Assembly: GCF_002029235.1 (NCBI RefSeq)
Contig: NZ_MZGV01000003.1
Coordinates: 1 to 64,000 of the forward strand
DNA: 64,000 nucleotides
Direction: 5' to 3'
Source of the DNA: Clostridium oryzae
GTDB taxonomy: Bacteria > Bacillota > Clostridia > Clostridiales > Clostridiaceae
The notes below the pieces were generated by a model that searched no databases, was not told the DNA's origin, and saw only the letters and a program-made list of their open reading frames with translations. Of this stretch, positions 45,207-55,321 are shown piece after piece. The translations under genes were made by a program, and so were the position numbers. Every line of letters starts with the position of its first letter. Position 1 is the first letter of the stretch.

Positions 45207-46673
45207 ATGAAACACAAAAAAATAATTTGTACCGTTCTAAGTGTATTAATGGCTGGAGCTGTAATTACTGGCTGCGGTAAGAAGGACAGCGGAACAGCAA
45301 GTAAATCTGATGGAAAGTTAAAACCTTACACTATTAAATTCTATCAAATAGGAACACCTCAAAAAGATACAAGTGATGTTATAAAGGCAGCAAACAAATA
45401 CTTAAAGAAAAAAATAAATGCTACTTTAGATTTTCAGTTTATTGATTGGGGTGATTATACCTCAAAAATGCAGGTTATGATAAATTCTGGTGAGAAATTT
45501 GATATAGCATTTACATGCTCATGGGCAAATGATTATGTTTCAAATGCTAAAAAAGGTGCATTTTTGGCACTGGATGATTTAATGGACAAGTATGGAAAGG
45601 ATATGAAGCAAGTAATCGATCCTAAGCTACTTAGCAGTAACAAGGTAAATGGTAAGTTGTATGCAGTTCCTGCAAACAAAGAAATTGCTCAGCAAAGAGT
45701 TTTCAGATTCAATGATAAGTATGTACAAAAGTATCATATAGACATAAGCAAGTTAAATACTTATGAGAGCCTTGAACCTGTACTTAAAAAGATTCATGCT
45801 GCAGAGCCAGACATGAAATCAGTATATAGAGCAGAGTCAAGCCCAGTTGAATTAAATTTAGATGAATTAAGCGGAACATCTGCAATTGATATGGACATAG
45901 ACGCTAAAGATAATAAGTTTAAAAACTTCTTTGAATTTGATAAAACTAAGAATTTCTTAAAACTTATGAGAAAATACTATAAGGCAGGATATATAAGATC
46001 TGATGCTGTTGCTGCATCTAAGAACGGTACAGATTGCGACAAAACAGGAAACTGGTTTGTAGATACATCCACAACTCAGCCATATGCTGATAAACTTTGG
46101 TCCGCATCTTTTGGATATAAAGTAGATACTGTTGGAATAGGAACTCCTGTAATAAATAATAGTTCAGTTAGTGGATCTATGCTTGGAATTTCTGTTACTG
46201 CTGAAGATCCAGACAGAGACATGATGTTCTTAAATCTGTTAAATACTGATAAGTATTTAAGAAATCTTCTTAACTATGGTATAGAAGGCAAACACTATAC
46301 TAAGAACAGTGATGGAACTATAAGTATAACAAGTGAAGGTACAAAAAACTATTCAGTTCCAGGCTATGCGTTCGGAAATTTATTTAACACTTACTTAACA
46401 AAGGGAACACCAAAAGATAAGTGGCAGAAATTTAAAGAATTTAACGAATCTGCTATATCCGCTCCTACACTTGGCTTTAGTTTTGATCAAACTCCAGTTA
46501 AGACAGAGCTTGCTTCTTTAGCAAATATTATGGATGAATATCGTACTCCTTTAGTAACTGGTTCTGTTGATCCAGATCAATATACTAAAAAGGCAGTAGA
46601 TAAACTTAAGGCAGCAGGTATAGATAAGGTTATTGCAGAAGCACAGAAACAATTTGATGCATGGAAAAAATAA
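45207..46673 (+). CDS. Extracellular solute-binding lipoprotein of the sugar importer
   Basis: 488 residues from ATG 45207 (AAGGGGGAA upstream). A lipoprotein signal peptide ends in the lipobox VITGC with Cys at residue 23, followed by a Gly/Ser/Lys linker. The rest is a family 1 type solute-binding protein of the LplA class, including IDWGDYTSKMQVMINSGEKF near 90. It captures oligosaccharides outside and delivers them to the two permeases. Given the locus, glycoprotein glycans are the likely cargo; this is inference. A terminator follows. Confidence 0.92.
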   Translation: MKHKKIICTVLSVLMAGAVITGCGKKDSGTASKSDGKLKPYTIKFYQIGTPQKDTSDVIKAANKYLKKKINATLDFQFIDWGDYTSKMQVMINSGEKFDIAFTCSWANDYVSNAKKGAFLALDDLMDKYGKDMKQVIDPKLLSSNKVNGKLYAVPANKEIAQQRVFRFNDKYVQKYHIDISKLNTYESLEPVLKKIHAAEPDMKSVYRAESSPVELNLDELSGTSAIDMDIDAKDNKFKNFFEFDKTKNFLKLMRKYYKAGYIRSDAVAASKNGTDCDKTGNWFVDTSTTQPYADKLWSASFGYKVDTVGIGTPVINNSSVSGSMLGISVTAEDPDRDMMFLNLLNTDKYLRNLLNYGIEGKHYTKNSDGTISITSEGTKNYSVPGYAFGNLFNTYLTKGTPKDKWQKFKEFNESAISAPTLGFSFDQTPVKTELASLANIMDEYRTPLVTGSVDPDQYTKKAVDKLKAAGIDKVIAEAQKQFDAWKK

Positions 46674-46705
46674 TGAATTGTTTATAAATTGATAATATAT
46701 CAGAC

Positions 46706-46737
46706 TAAAAATCAGGTAAAATTGCCTGATTTTTAAT
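46706..46737 (+). terminator. Terminator of the ABC importer operon
   Basis: TAAAAATCAGG and CCTGATTTTTA form an 11-bp stem with an 8-base loop and a T run. Confidence 0.85.
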
Positions 46738-46865
46738 CTATTTATAAAAATACACGAAAATATTTAGTTTTTTTAAAAATGCATTTATAATTATTTATAG
46801 ATAAAGAAGTAATGAAACTTAAATTGCTAGAAAGTGTAATAATATGTCACTAAGGTGTGGTGAAA

Positions 46866-48647
46866 ATGAATTTCCTTCGAACAAAGATCTTTAGAAAAAC
46901 TTTTATTACTTATTCTTTAATAATTATAGTATCAATATTGATTCTAGCATCTTTTATTACTGAAATAGTGGTAATGAATATAAAAAATGATGAGATGTAC
47001 TTAAACAAGAAATCTATTGAGGAAGTTAACAATACCTTCAGCAAAGATTATGAAACCTCAAAATATATCGTAAATAGTTTGTATAGTCAACCTTCTACAT
47101 TAACTGATGTAATTAATTTCCTTGAGAACGATTATAGTGAATATTTAAAGATGAGACTAGATATGTTTTATAAGGACAGTAATATTTCATATGGTATAAA
47201 CACTCTTGTAAATAATTATCTAACCGAATACAGCAATATAGAAAGTATAACCTTTTATAGTTACAGCAGAGATACATTTTATTTATCTAATTCTTCTAAA
47301 AATTTAAAGGTCATATACAACGTAAGTAAAAAGGTAGGGTTTACTGATAAGAACAGGAACACAGGTAATTATCTAATAGATGCGCTGAAAAAAATTACTA
47401 AACAAACTGACAATTATTCATATTACACGATAAATGGTATAAAAGATTCTGACACTTTAAATGATGTTGGTTCCATCATTATAAGATATAATCTTCATTC
47501 GCTGGACAAGATAATAAACAATTACGAAAAGATTAAAAATAATATTATTGTAATTAATAGAGATGGAACTGTGATATATGATTATACAAAAAAACATTCA
47601 AATAGGGTTTATCCTTATTTAGATAAGCTTTCAATCGTTAATAAAATGACACGATTAGATGAATATTGCTATCAGGATACAGTTACAAATATATCTGGAG
47701 TCAGAATAGTAGGAATTTTACCTGCAAGAAGTATTTTGTACTCTAGCAGGGGTGTTATAGCGACTACTATTGTTATTGTGGTTTTAGTTATTACTTTGGG
47801 CGAAATCGTTGTGTACTATAAAACTAGAAGTTTATCTAATAGAATATATAATATAAATTCTGCTATGGCAAGGGTGCAAAAGGGAGAACTTGAAACTAGA
47901 ATACCTGAGGATAATGAAAGTGATGAGTTCAGCATGATATCACAGAATTTTAATGATATGTGTGCAAAATTAGAACAATATATACACAAGGTTTATCTTA
48001 TGGAAATAAACCAAAAAAATGCTGAGATGACAGCTCTTCAAAGCCAGATTAATCCTCATTTTCTATATAACACATTAGAGTCAATAAGAATGAAGGCAGT
48101 GTCAGATGGTAATCCGGATGTTGGAAAGATGCTCTATAACTTGGCATATCTTTTTAGAAATATGGTAAAAGGAAAAACTTTAATAACAATTGAACAGGAA
48201 CTTTGTCACTGCAAAATGTATTTAGAGTTATTTAAATTTAGATATGAAGGCAAGTTTGACTATTGTATAGATATGGATGAACGGCTGTTAAATAACGAAA
48301 TAATTAAATTTACTATACAGCCAATAATAGAGAATTTCATAGTACATGGAGTTAAACTAGATAAATACGATAACTATTTGATAATAATGGTGGAAAAAGA
48401 AGATGAACACATAAATATTATAGTAGAAGACAATGGAAAAGGTATAGATAAACAGACTTTTATGAAACTTGAAGATAGGCTGCTTCATAATGATGTAAAG
48501 GGAAATTCAATAGGAATGATTAATGTGCATGAGAGAATACAAATGCAGTACGGTAGTGACTATGGGTTAACTTTAGAAAATAAAGAGACTCCAGGTACAA
48601 GGATAATAATAAAAATTCCAAGTAAAGAGGTGGATGCTTATGTATAG
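46866..48647 (+). CDS. YesM-type sensor histidine kinase
   Basis: 593 residues from ATG 46866 (AAGGTG upstream; the frame opens at GTG 46857). Two membrane helices (about 12-35 and 295-320) enclose an extracellular sensor domain of about 260 residues. HAMP follows, then the His_kinase domain with QINPHFLYNTLESIRM, where His is phosphorylated, and an ATPase domain (NFIVHGVKL, VEDNGKGID). Such kinases sit beside LplB-type importers and sense extracellular sugars, often through the binding protein. Its gene overlaps the response regulator gene by about 8 bases. Confidence 0.92.
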   Translation: MNFLRTKIFRKTFITYSLIIIVSILILASFITEIVVMNIKNDEMYLNKKSIEEVNNTFSKDYETSKYIVNSLYSQPSTLTDVINFLENDYSEYLKMRLDMFYKDSNISYGINTLVNNYLTEYSNIESITFYSYSRDTFYLSNSSKNLKVIYNVSKKVGFTDKNRNTGNYLIDALKKITKQTDNYSYYTINGIKDSDTLNDVGSIIIRYNLHSLDKIINNYEKIKNNIIVINRDGTVIYDYTKKHSNRVYPYLDKLSIVNKMTRLDEYCYQDTVTNISGVRIVGILPARSILYSSRGVIATTIVIVVLVITLGEIVVYYKTRSLSNRIYNINSAMARVQKGELETRIPEDNESDEFSMISQNFNDMCAKLEQYIHKVYLMEINQKNAEMTALQSQINPHFLYNTLESIRMKAVSDGNPDVGKMLYNLAYLFRNMVKGKTLITIEQELCHCKMYLELFKFRYEGKFDYCIDMDERLLNNEIIKFTIQPIIENFIVHGVKLDKYDNYLIIMVEKEDEHINIIVEDNGKGIDKQTFMKLEDRLLHNDVKGNSIGMINVHERIQMQYGSDYGLTLENKETPGTRIIIKIPSKEVDAYV

Positions 48648-50196
48648 TGTGATGCTTATAGATGATGAGGTATTTATACTTAATGGACTTAAGGATTTAA
48701 TAGATTGGACAAGTCTTGGCTTATCTATTGATAATGTGGCACTTAATGGTGAAGAAGCAATTAAATTATTTAATAAAAAACCAGCAGATATAATTATTAC
48801 AGATATATGTATGCCTAAAGTCAATGGACTGGAATTAATAAAAGAGATAAAGAAAGTAAGTGAGAAAACAAAATTTATAGTGTTGAGCGGATATGATGAT
48901 TTTAATTATGCAAAGGAATCTATAAGCCTAGGGATAGAAAATTATATTTTGAAACCTATAAATGAAAAGGAATTGTATGGCACTCTTGAGGCAATAAAAG
49001 CTAAATTGGAGAGCGAAGTAAAATATAATAACATGATCAGCAGAGATAAAGAAATATTAAAAGATAATATTCTTTACCGACTTATGATGAACAATATAAA
49101 CTTAATTGAATTGAAGGAAAGAGAGTTTTTATTAGATATCAGGTTAGATTATGAGCATTATTCTGTAGCTATTATGAAATGTGATTTAGAAACTTCGGGT
49201 GAGAACACTATTGATGATATCTATGATTTTATAGAGGATTCTTCAGCAAACAGGGAAGATATATGTATATTTAATAATCTAGAGGGTAATATAGTTATTT
49301 TATTTGGTTCGAATAAGTTTGAAGGTTTTGAAGCTCAAATTCTGGAATATCTAAAAGATATTAAAAATACTTTGTGGGATACTTTTCACGTAAAATGTTT
49401 TATTACTCAAGGGAATATAGAGTGCGGCTGTTTAGAAGTTTATAAAAGCTATGAGATAGCAAATAAATTGCAAAATTATTTATTAGTACAGGGATATGAT
49501 AAAATAATAAACTATTTTGATTATACGCAGATGCATAAGCTTAGCAATACCAAGTTTTCAGTAAACTCTCATGATTTTGAAAAGGTAATTTTAAGTAAAG
49601 ATCAGGCAGCCATCGATGATTACATAGATGGCATATTTGAGGAATTGAAACAAAGTGAAAATATTACACCGGATTTGGTACAAAATATAGCGATTAAGAT
49701 GCTGATAGAAGTAAATAAGATATGTAATGAATTTAATATACAAAGTAATCATGAGAATCTAAGAGATATGATTTTAAAGATATGTACTATAAGAACTGTT
49801 GATGAATTAAAGGATGAAATTAAATTTGAAAGCAAATCTCTAGTTGGAAATATTAAGAATGTTTCTCAAAAGATGAGCCCTATTACTAAACAAGTTTTAA
49901 GTTATATTAAAGAGAATTATTATGAGGAGCTTTCTTTAAAGACTCTAGGAAATAAGTACAATATTAATCCTTTTTATTTGGGGCAAATATTTCATAAAGA
50001 GGTAGGACAAAACTTCTCAGAATTTATTAACAAAGTAAAAAATGAGAAGGCTAAGGAGTTATTGCTTTCTTCTAATTTAAAAGTAAGTGAGGTAGCTAAG
50101 AAGGTTGGATATACCGATAATAGTTACTTTTATAGAAAATTCAAGGAGCACTTTGGAGTGTCACCTAATAGTTTGAGAGAAAATAAAAATTATTAA
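48640..50196 (+). CDS. YesN-type AraC response regulator
   Basis: 518 residues from ATG 48640 (AGAGGTGG upstream; ATG 48634 is also possible). The receiver domain (about 1-120) has the acidic DDE, phospho-Asp in IIITDICMPKVNG near 54 and the Lys in YILKPINEKE. A linker of about 280 residues follows. A C-terminal AraC double HTH includes NPFYLGQIFHKEVGQNFSEF and VAKKVGYTDNSYFYRKFKEH. Partner of the YesM-type kinase; most likely activates the importer and glycosidase genes. Ends at a terminator. Confidence 0.93.
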   Translation: MYSVMLIDDEVFILNGLKDLIDWTSLGLSIDNVALNGEEAIKLFNKKPADIIITDICMPKVNGLELIKEIKKVSEKTKFIVLSGYDDFNYAKESISLGIENYILKPINEKELYGTLEAIKAKLESEVKYNNMISRDKEILKDNILYRLMMNNINLIELKEREFLLDIRLDYEHYSVAIMKCDLETSGENTIDDIYDFIEDSSANREDICIFNNLEGNIVILFGSNKFEGFEAQILEYLKDIKNTLWDTFHVKCFITQGNIECGCLEVYKSYEIANKLQNYLLVQGYDKIINYFDYTQMHKLSNTKFSVNSHDFEKVILSKDQAAIDDYIDGIFEELKQSENITPDLVQNIAIKMLIEVNKICNEFNIQSNHENLRDMILKICTIRTVDELKDEIKFESKSLVGNIKNVSQKMSPITKQVLSYIKENYYEELSLKTLGNKYNINPFYLGQIFHKEVGQNFSEFINKVKNEKAKELLLSSNLKVSEVAKKVGYTDNSYFYRKFKEHFGVSPNSLRENKNY

Positions 50197-50311
50197 CTTT
50201 AATATGTCCACTAAATAATAGATATTTCTAACTTTAAGCGATAGTTTAGTTATGATATATTTTGATTGAGTATGATAAGGTAAATTGCATGTGGATATAA
50301 TAAGGTAATTT

Positions 50312-50350
50312 AAAAGATCCTGCAAAGTTACTTTACCAGGGTCTTTTAAT
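50312..50350 (+). terminator. Terminator between the two-component pair and GH3
   Basis: AAAAGATCCTG and CAGGGTCTTTT (one T-G pair) with a 14-base loop, then TTAATAT. Confidence 0.75.
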
Positions 50351-50375
50351 ATATGGCTAGAAATGAGGAATAAAT

Positions 50376-52673
50376 ATGGAGAAATATAAAGATATAAATT
50401 GTTCAGTTGAGGAAAGAGTAGAAGATTTACTTTCGCGCATGACACTTAAGGAAAAAGTAGGACAATTAAATCAAAAATTATACGGATGGGAAGCATACAT
50501 AAAAACAGAAAACGGGTTTGAAGTATCAGAAGCATTTAAGGAAGAGGTTAACATTGGTGATGGGCTTGGAGCTTTGTATGGTCTTTTTAGGGCCGATCCA
50601 TGGTCTAAAGTAAATTTCAATAATGGTATTCCATTATCTGATAATGCAAAAGTAGCAAATATGCTGCAGAAGTATGTTATTGAAAATACAAGGCTTGGAA
50701 TACCTATATTCGTGTCAGAGGAATGTCCTCATGGTCATCAGGCTCTAAACGGTACAATGTTTCCTACAAACATAGGAATTGGTTCAGCATGGAATACGGA
50801 ACTGTATGAAAAAGTTTTTTCACAGGTAGCTGCGGAGATAAAATCCAGAGGGGGAAGCTTAGCTCTTGTTTCAACTCTTGATATAATGCAGGATCCAAGA
50901 TGGGGAAGGGCAGAGGAATGTTATGGCGAAGATCCATATCTAGCAGCTCAGCTGGCAGCCTCTGCAGTAAAAGGACTTCAGGGACATAGTACTGATGATT
51001 TGAAAAGAAATGATAAATTAGCGGCAGTAGTTAAACACTTATGCGCCCAAGGAGCAAGTGTAGGAGGACATAATGGAAAGGGGGCACCGTTAGGTGAAAG
51101 AGAATTAAGAGAAGTTCATATTCCTGCCATGAAATCTGCAGTGGAAGCTGGGGTGGAAGGCTGTATGGCAGCTTATAATGAAATAGATGGTATATACTGC
51201 CATGCTAATAAAAAACTGCTTACAGACATATTAAGAAATGAATGGAATTTTCAAGGAATAGTAATGTCTGACGGCTGTGCAGTAGATAATTTAGTTAATA
51301 TTGCAGGCAGTTATGAGGGAGCTGCAGCTATGGCATTAAAGGCAGGTGTTGACTTAAATCTATGGAACGTAGCTTTTACTAAGTTAGAGAAGGCTGTTAA
51401 AGAAGGAAAAGTAAGTGAGGAATATATCGACAGGGCCGTTAGAAGAGTCTTGAGACTTAAATTTGTGACAGGTCTTTTTGATAATCCATTTGTTGATGAA
51501 ACTTTAGCAGAAAAAGTTGTAGATAATGAATACTCCAGAAAATTAAATCTCGATATGGCAAGAGAGAGTATAGTTTTACTAAAGAATGAAAACAACATTT
51601 TACCACTTAAAAAAGAATTATCTAAAGTTGCTGTCATTGGTCCAAATGCTGATTATATATATAGCCAGCTGGGAGATTATACGGCGCCTCAACTGAATGG
51701 TACAGGAAGTACTGTACTTCAGGGAGTAAGAATGGTAGTTGGTGATGAAACAGAAGTTACTTATGCAAAGGGCTGTGGTATAAGGGATACCTCAACAGAA
51801 GGTTTTGCTGAAGCTATTGAAAAAGCCAAAGCTTCCGATGCTGTAATATTGGTGCTTGGAGGAAGCAGTGCCAGAGATTTTGGCGTGAAATTTGATATGA
51901 ATGGAGCTGCCATATTAGATGGTCAAGTAGGAGAAATGGATTGCGGAGAAGGTGTAGATGTAGCTGACCTAGAGCTGGGAGGAGTACAGGTTGAGCTGGC
52001 AAAAGAAATAATTAAAACAGGCAAACCTGTTATAGTAGTGTTAATCCAGGGAAGGCCATATTCAATACCGTGGATAGCGGAGAATGCTGATGGAATAATA
52101 TGTGCATGGTATCCTGGAAAAGAAGGAGGACAGGCTGTAGCAGATGTAATTTTTGGAAACTATAACCCTAGTGGAAAGTTATCTGTTTCCATTCCTAAGG
52201 CTTCAGCTCAGCTGCCGGTTTATTATAATTATAAGGATACAAGTGATTATCTTGATATGACTTCATCACCTCAGTATAGCTTTGGATATGGTATGAGCTA
52301 TACTAAATTTGAGCTTACTAATTTAAGATTAGAAAGGGATAAGATTTCATTGAAGGAAATTAATAATGGTAATACGGTTAAAGTAAGTATTGATGTGAAA
52401 AATACAGGAAGAGTTCCAGGTGCGGAAGTAGTTCAGCTTTATATACAGGACCTTGAGGCAAGCATAACTAGAAGAGTGAAGGAACTTAAAGGATTTAAAA
52501 AGATATGGCTTGAAAGCGGAGAAGCAAAAACTGTTACTATGGAACTTGGCAAAGAGGAACTTTCTATATGGAATGTTGATATGCAATTTATAGTTGAACC
52601 AGGAAATGTAAAGATAATGGTAGGTAATAGTTCAGCTAATACTCAGGATACAATCCTTATAATAGAAGAGTAG
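50376..52673 (+). CDS. GH3 beta-glycosidase (BglX/xylosidase type)
   Basis: 765 residues with the full GH3 layout. The barrel (about 1-330) carries the nucleophile Asp in GIVMSDGCAVDN near 299. The alpha/beta sandwich (about 390-620) follows, then a C-terminal fibronectin-like domain (about 660-760). No signal peptide, so intracellular. Substrate could be beta-glucosides, xylosides or other beta-linked sugars. In a plant-type N-glycan context, xylose removal is conceivable but unproven. Start ATG after GAGGAATAA. It is 13 bases before nagA. Confidence 0.88.
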   Translation: MEKYKDINCSVEERVEDLLSRMTLKEKVGQLNQKLYGWEAYIKTENGFEVSEAFKEEVNIGDGLGALYGLFRADPWSKVNFNNGIPLSDNAKVANMLQKYVIENTRLGIPIFVSEECPHGHQALNGTMFPTNIGIGSAWNTELYEKVFSQVAAEIKSRGGSLALVSTLDIMQDPRWGRAEECYGEDPYLAAQLAASAVKGLQGHSTDDLKRNDKLAAVVKHLCAQGASVGGHNGKGAPLGERELREVHIPAMKSAVEAGVEGCMAAYNEIDGIYCHANKKLLTDILRNEWNFQGIVMSDGCAVDNLVNIAGSYEGAAAMALKAGVDLNLWNVAFTKLEKAVKEGKVSEEYIDRAVRRVLRLKFVTGLFDNPFVDETLAEKVVDNEYSRKLNLDMARESIVLLKNENNILPLKKELSKVAVIGPNADYIYSQLGDYTAPQLNGTGSTVLQGVRMVVGDETEVTYAKGCGIRDTSTEGFAEAIEKAKASDAVILVLGGSSARDFGVKFDMNGAAILDGQVGEMDCGEGVDVADLELGGVQVELAKEIIKTGKPVIVVLIQGRPYSIPWIAENADGIICAWYPGKEGGQAVADVIFGNYNPSGKLSVSIPKASAQLPVYYNYKDTSDYLDMTSSPQYSFGYGMSYTKFELTNLRLERDKISLKEINNGNTVKVSIDVKNTGRVPGAEVVQLYIQDLEASITRRVKELKGFKKIWLESGEAKTVTMELGKEELSIWNVDMQFIVEPGNVKIMVGNSSANTQDTILIIEE

Positions 52674-52685
52674 GAGGTAATAAAT

Positions 52686-53837
52686 TTGAAAGCAATAATA
52701 AATTGTAGGATTGTTACTCAAGAAGAAATACTAGAAAATAAGATGTTGTTATTTGATGAAAAGATATTAGGGATAGAGGATGAAAAGAACAAGGATCAAT
52801 ATTTGAATAAGTGTGAAGAAGTAATAGATGCTGGTGGTCTCTATGTTTCACCTGGTTTTATTGACGTTCATATTCATGGCTCAGGCGGCTGCGATACAAT
52901 GGATGCAGACTTGGAGAGTCTGCAGACTATAGGAACGTGTATAGCACAAAATGGAGTTACATCATTTTTGCCAACTACTATGACCATGAGCAAAGAGAAA
53001 ATATACTTAGCTTTAGATGTTATAAGAGAAGGCATGAAACTTGATTATAATGGTGCGAAGATACTTGGTGCACATATGGAAGGCCCTTTTATAAGTAAGA
53101 AGTATAAGGGTGCACAAAAGGAAGATTATATCGTTAACCCTGAATACTTATTTATAAAGGATTATACAGATGTTATTAAAATAATTACTATGGCACCAGA
53201 AGAAGATAAAAACTATGAATTTATTAGAGAAGTTAAAAGCAAGACAGATATAGTGCTTTCGTTGGGACATACTTCAGCTGCCTATGATAAGGCTATAGAA
53301 GCAATAAATAATGGAATAAGTCATGCTACACATACTTTTAATGCCATGTCAGCCTTTAATCACAGGGAACCTGGAACTGTAGCAGCTGTCTTGAATAGCG
53401 ATGTATTCAGTGAACTTATTGCAGATAAAATACATGTACATCCTGAAGTATTTAAGATCCTATATAAAATGAAGGGTAAAGATAGAGTCATACTTATAAC
53501 GGATTCTATGAGAGCAGGATGCCTAAGAGATGGTATATCCGAACTTGGAGGACAAAAGGTCATAGTTAAAGACAATTCAGCTAGACTTGAGGATGGAACT
53601 TTAGCGGGAAGTATATTGAAGCTTAATAGAGGAGTAGCTAATTTCAAGAATAGCGTTGGAATTAGTATGAATGAGGCCATAAATATGGCATCGTTAAATC
53701 CTGCAGTAGAACTGGGACTTCAAAATCAGATTGGAAGTATAGAAGCAGGCAAACTAGCAGACTTAATTATTATAGATGATGAATTTAATGTTAGCAGAAC
53801 GATAATATCAGGGAAAACAGTATTCAGAAAGAATTAA
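52686..53837 (+). CDS. nagA: N-acetylglucosamine-6-phosphate deacetylase
   Basis: 383 residues. Metal-site motifs GFIDVHIHGSGGCDTMDADL near 57, GAHMEGPFI near 128, LGHTSA near 197 and HTFNAMSAFNHREPG near 216 are all in place, and the catalytic Asp is in LITDSMRA near 277. It converts GlcNAc-6-phosphate to glucosamine-6-phosphate, linking the ROK kinase product to NagB. Start is TTG 52686 with GGAGGTAATAAAT upstream. It is cotranscribed with the GH3 gene rather than with nagB, so amino-sugar catabolism is tied to the glycan locus at both ends. Confidence 0.96.
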   Translation: MKAIINCRIVTQEEILENKMLLFDEKILGIEDEKNKDQYLNKCEEVIDAGGLYVSPGFIDVHIHGSGGCDTMDADLESLQTIGTCIAQNGVTSFLPTTMTMSKEKIYLALDVIREGMKLDYNGAKILGAHMEGPFISKKYKGAQKEDYIVNPEYLFIKDYTDVIKIITMAPEEDKNYEFIREVKSKTDIVLSLGHTSAAYDKAIEAINNGISHATHTFNAMSAFNHREPGTVAAVLNSDVFSELIADKIHVHPEVFKILYKMKGKDRVILITDSMRAGCLRDGISELGGQKVIVKDNSARLEDGTLAGSILKLNRGVANFKNSVGISMNEAINMASLNPAVELGLQNQIGSIEAGKLADLIIIDDEFNVSRTIISGKTVFRKN

Positions 53838-53914
53838 TATATTTCATAAAACCCCTTTCATTATTTCCTAAATTATAATAAGATACTTATAGATTAGTTT
53901 TAGGAGTGAATATA

Positions 53915-54568
53915 ATGAATTGTATAAAACCTGGATTTATAATTGAATCAGAAATAGACGGTGATAAGATTTTAAAGCAGATTGAGAAGGTTGCAAGAAC
54001 CTGTTATAAAAGCGAAGACAGAATAACTTCAGATTCAGCAGCAAAGTTTGTTGGCGGACTTATTAAACGTGGTCATGAAGCTATGATTGAACATAGTTCT
54101 ATAACTGTAAGATTTATTTGTGACAGAGGAGTATCACATGAGATAGTGAGACATAGGGTGGCTTCCTTTGGTCAGGAAAGCACTAGATATTGCAATTACA
54201 GTAACAGTAAGTTTGGCAATGAAATAAATGTCATTGATATAGAAGGCGGCGTAAAATTAGACACAAAGATGAAGGATTTGCCGCCGGAAATTGTAAGCCA
54301 GATTGTTGAGGAATGGGCTCAGGCTATGAAGGATGCTGAAGTACACTATATTAAAATGATAGAACTTGGAGCTACACCTCAAATGGCTAGGTCAGTACTT
54401 CCTAATTCTTTGAAGACTGAGATTGTAGTCACAATGAACATGAGGGAATGGAGACATTTCTTCAAACTTAGGACGGACATAGCGGCTCATCCTCAGATGA
54501 GAGAACTTACACTGCCGCTGCTTGCGGAGTTTAAAAAATTGATTCCTGTAATGTTTGATGACATTTAA
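53915..54568 (+). CDS. thyX: FAD-dependent thymidylate synthase
   Basis: 217 residues from ATG 53915 (AGGAG 8 bases upstream; GTG 53906 is in frame but overlaps that site). The ThyX motif RHRVASFGQESTRY is near 79-92. It makes dTMP from dUMP using methylene-THF and FAD. Its C-terminal MNMREWRHFFKLRTD region is typical. It has its own terminator and marks the return to core chromosome after the glycan locus. Confidence 0.95.
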   Translation: MNCIKPGFIIESEIDGDKILKQIEKVARTCYKSEDRITSDSAAKFVGGLIKRGHEAMIEHSSITVRFICDRGVSHEIVRHRVASFGQESTRYCNYSNSKFGNEINVIDIEGGVKLDTKMKDLPPEIVSQIVEEWAQAMKDAEVHYIKMIELGATPQMARSVLPNSLKTEIVVTMNMREWRHFFKLRTDIAAHPQMRELTLPLLAEFKKLIPVMFDDI

Positions 54569-54591
54569 TTATAAAAAATAACAGTATATGA

Positions 54592-54634
54592 AACAGTATA
54601 TCAGATCATGATAGAGATGATATGCTGTTTTTTT
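54592..54634 (+). terminator. Terminator of thyX
   Basis: AACAGTATATCA and TGATATGCTGTT pair over 12 positions (one T-G) with a 14-base loop, then a run of T. Confidence 0.85.
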
Positions 54635-54806
54635 ACTAAAAACATATAGCATGCCTAAATAAACTCGGTTAATATCTATCTTTGTAATTGTTTTCAAATG
54701 TTATATAATAATACTATAAAGGTTTATGGTTTTATAAGCAAAAGACATATATAAATGGTATAATTTATACAAAAGAATTTTGAAAAACTGGGGGATTTCT
54801 TCTTAT

Positions 54807-55250
54807 ATGGATTATATGGAGGAAGCAATAAAAGAGGCAAGAAAAGCTCTGAAATATGGTGAGGTACCTGTTGGAGCAGTCATAGTAAAAGATGACAAAA
54901 TTATAAGCCGGGCATACAATTTAAAAGAGCGAAGAAATGATGTTACAGCACATGCAGAAGTATTAGCTGTGAGAGAAGCAAGTAAATACATAAATAACTG
55001 GAGACTGACAGGCTGTAGTATGTATGTTACGCTGGAGCCATGTCCAATGTGCGCAGCAGCTATTGTTCAGAGTAGATTAAGTAAACTCTACATAGGAGCT
55101 CCAGATATAGATTCTGGTGCCTGCGGCTCTGTTATAAATCTTGTACAGAATAATTATTTAAATTACTGGATGGATGTTAAATGGCAGTATAATGATGATT
55201 GCAGTGAACTGCTAAGTGAATTTTTTAGAACAAAGCGGCGTAAGCAATAA
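54807..55250 (+). CDS. tadA: tRNA-specific adenosine deaminase
   Basis: 147 residues from ATG 54807 (GGGGG 11 bases upstream). A TTG at 54780 would add nine residues and cannot be excluded. The zinc deaminase motifs are HAEVLAV near 49 and PCPMCAAAI near 77-85. It edits A34 to inosine in tRNA-Arg(ACG), whose gene is at 10140 in this window. Length and motifs match TadA rather than cytosine or guanine deaminases. Confidence 0.92.
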   Translation: MDYMEEAIKEARKALKYGEVPVGAVIVKDDKIISRAYNLKERRNDVTAHAEVLAVREASKYINNWRLTGCSMYVTLEPCPMCAAAIVQSRLSKLYIGAPDIDSGACGSVINLVQNNYLNYWMDVKWQYNDDCSELLSEFFRTKRRKQ

Positions 55251-55321
55251 TTAATTAACAAAATGACACATATTATAAATTACGGAATGATGTTAAAGTT
55301 CATTAACAGGAGAGGATTTAT

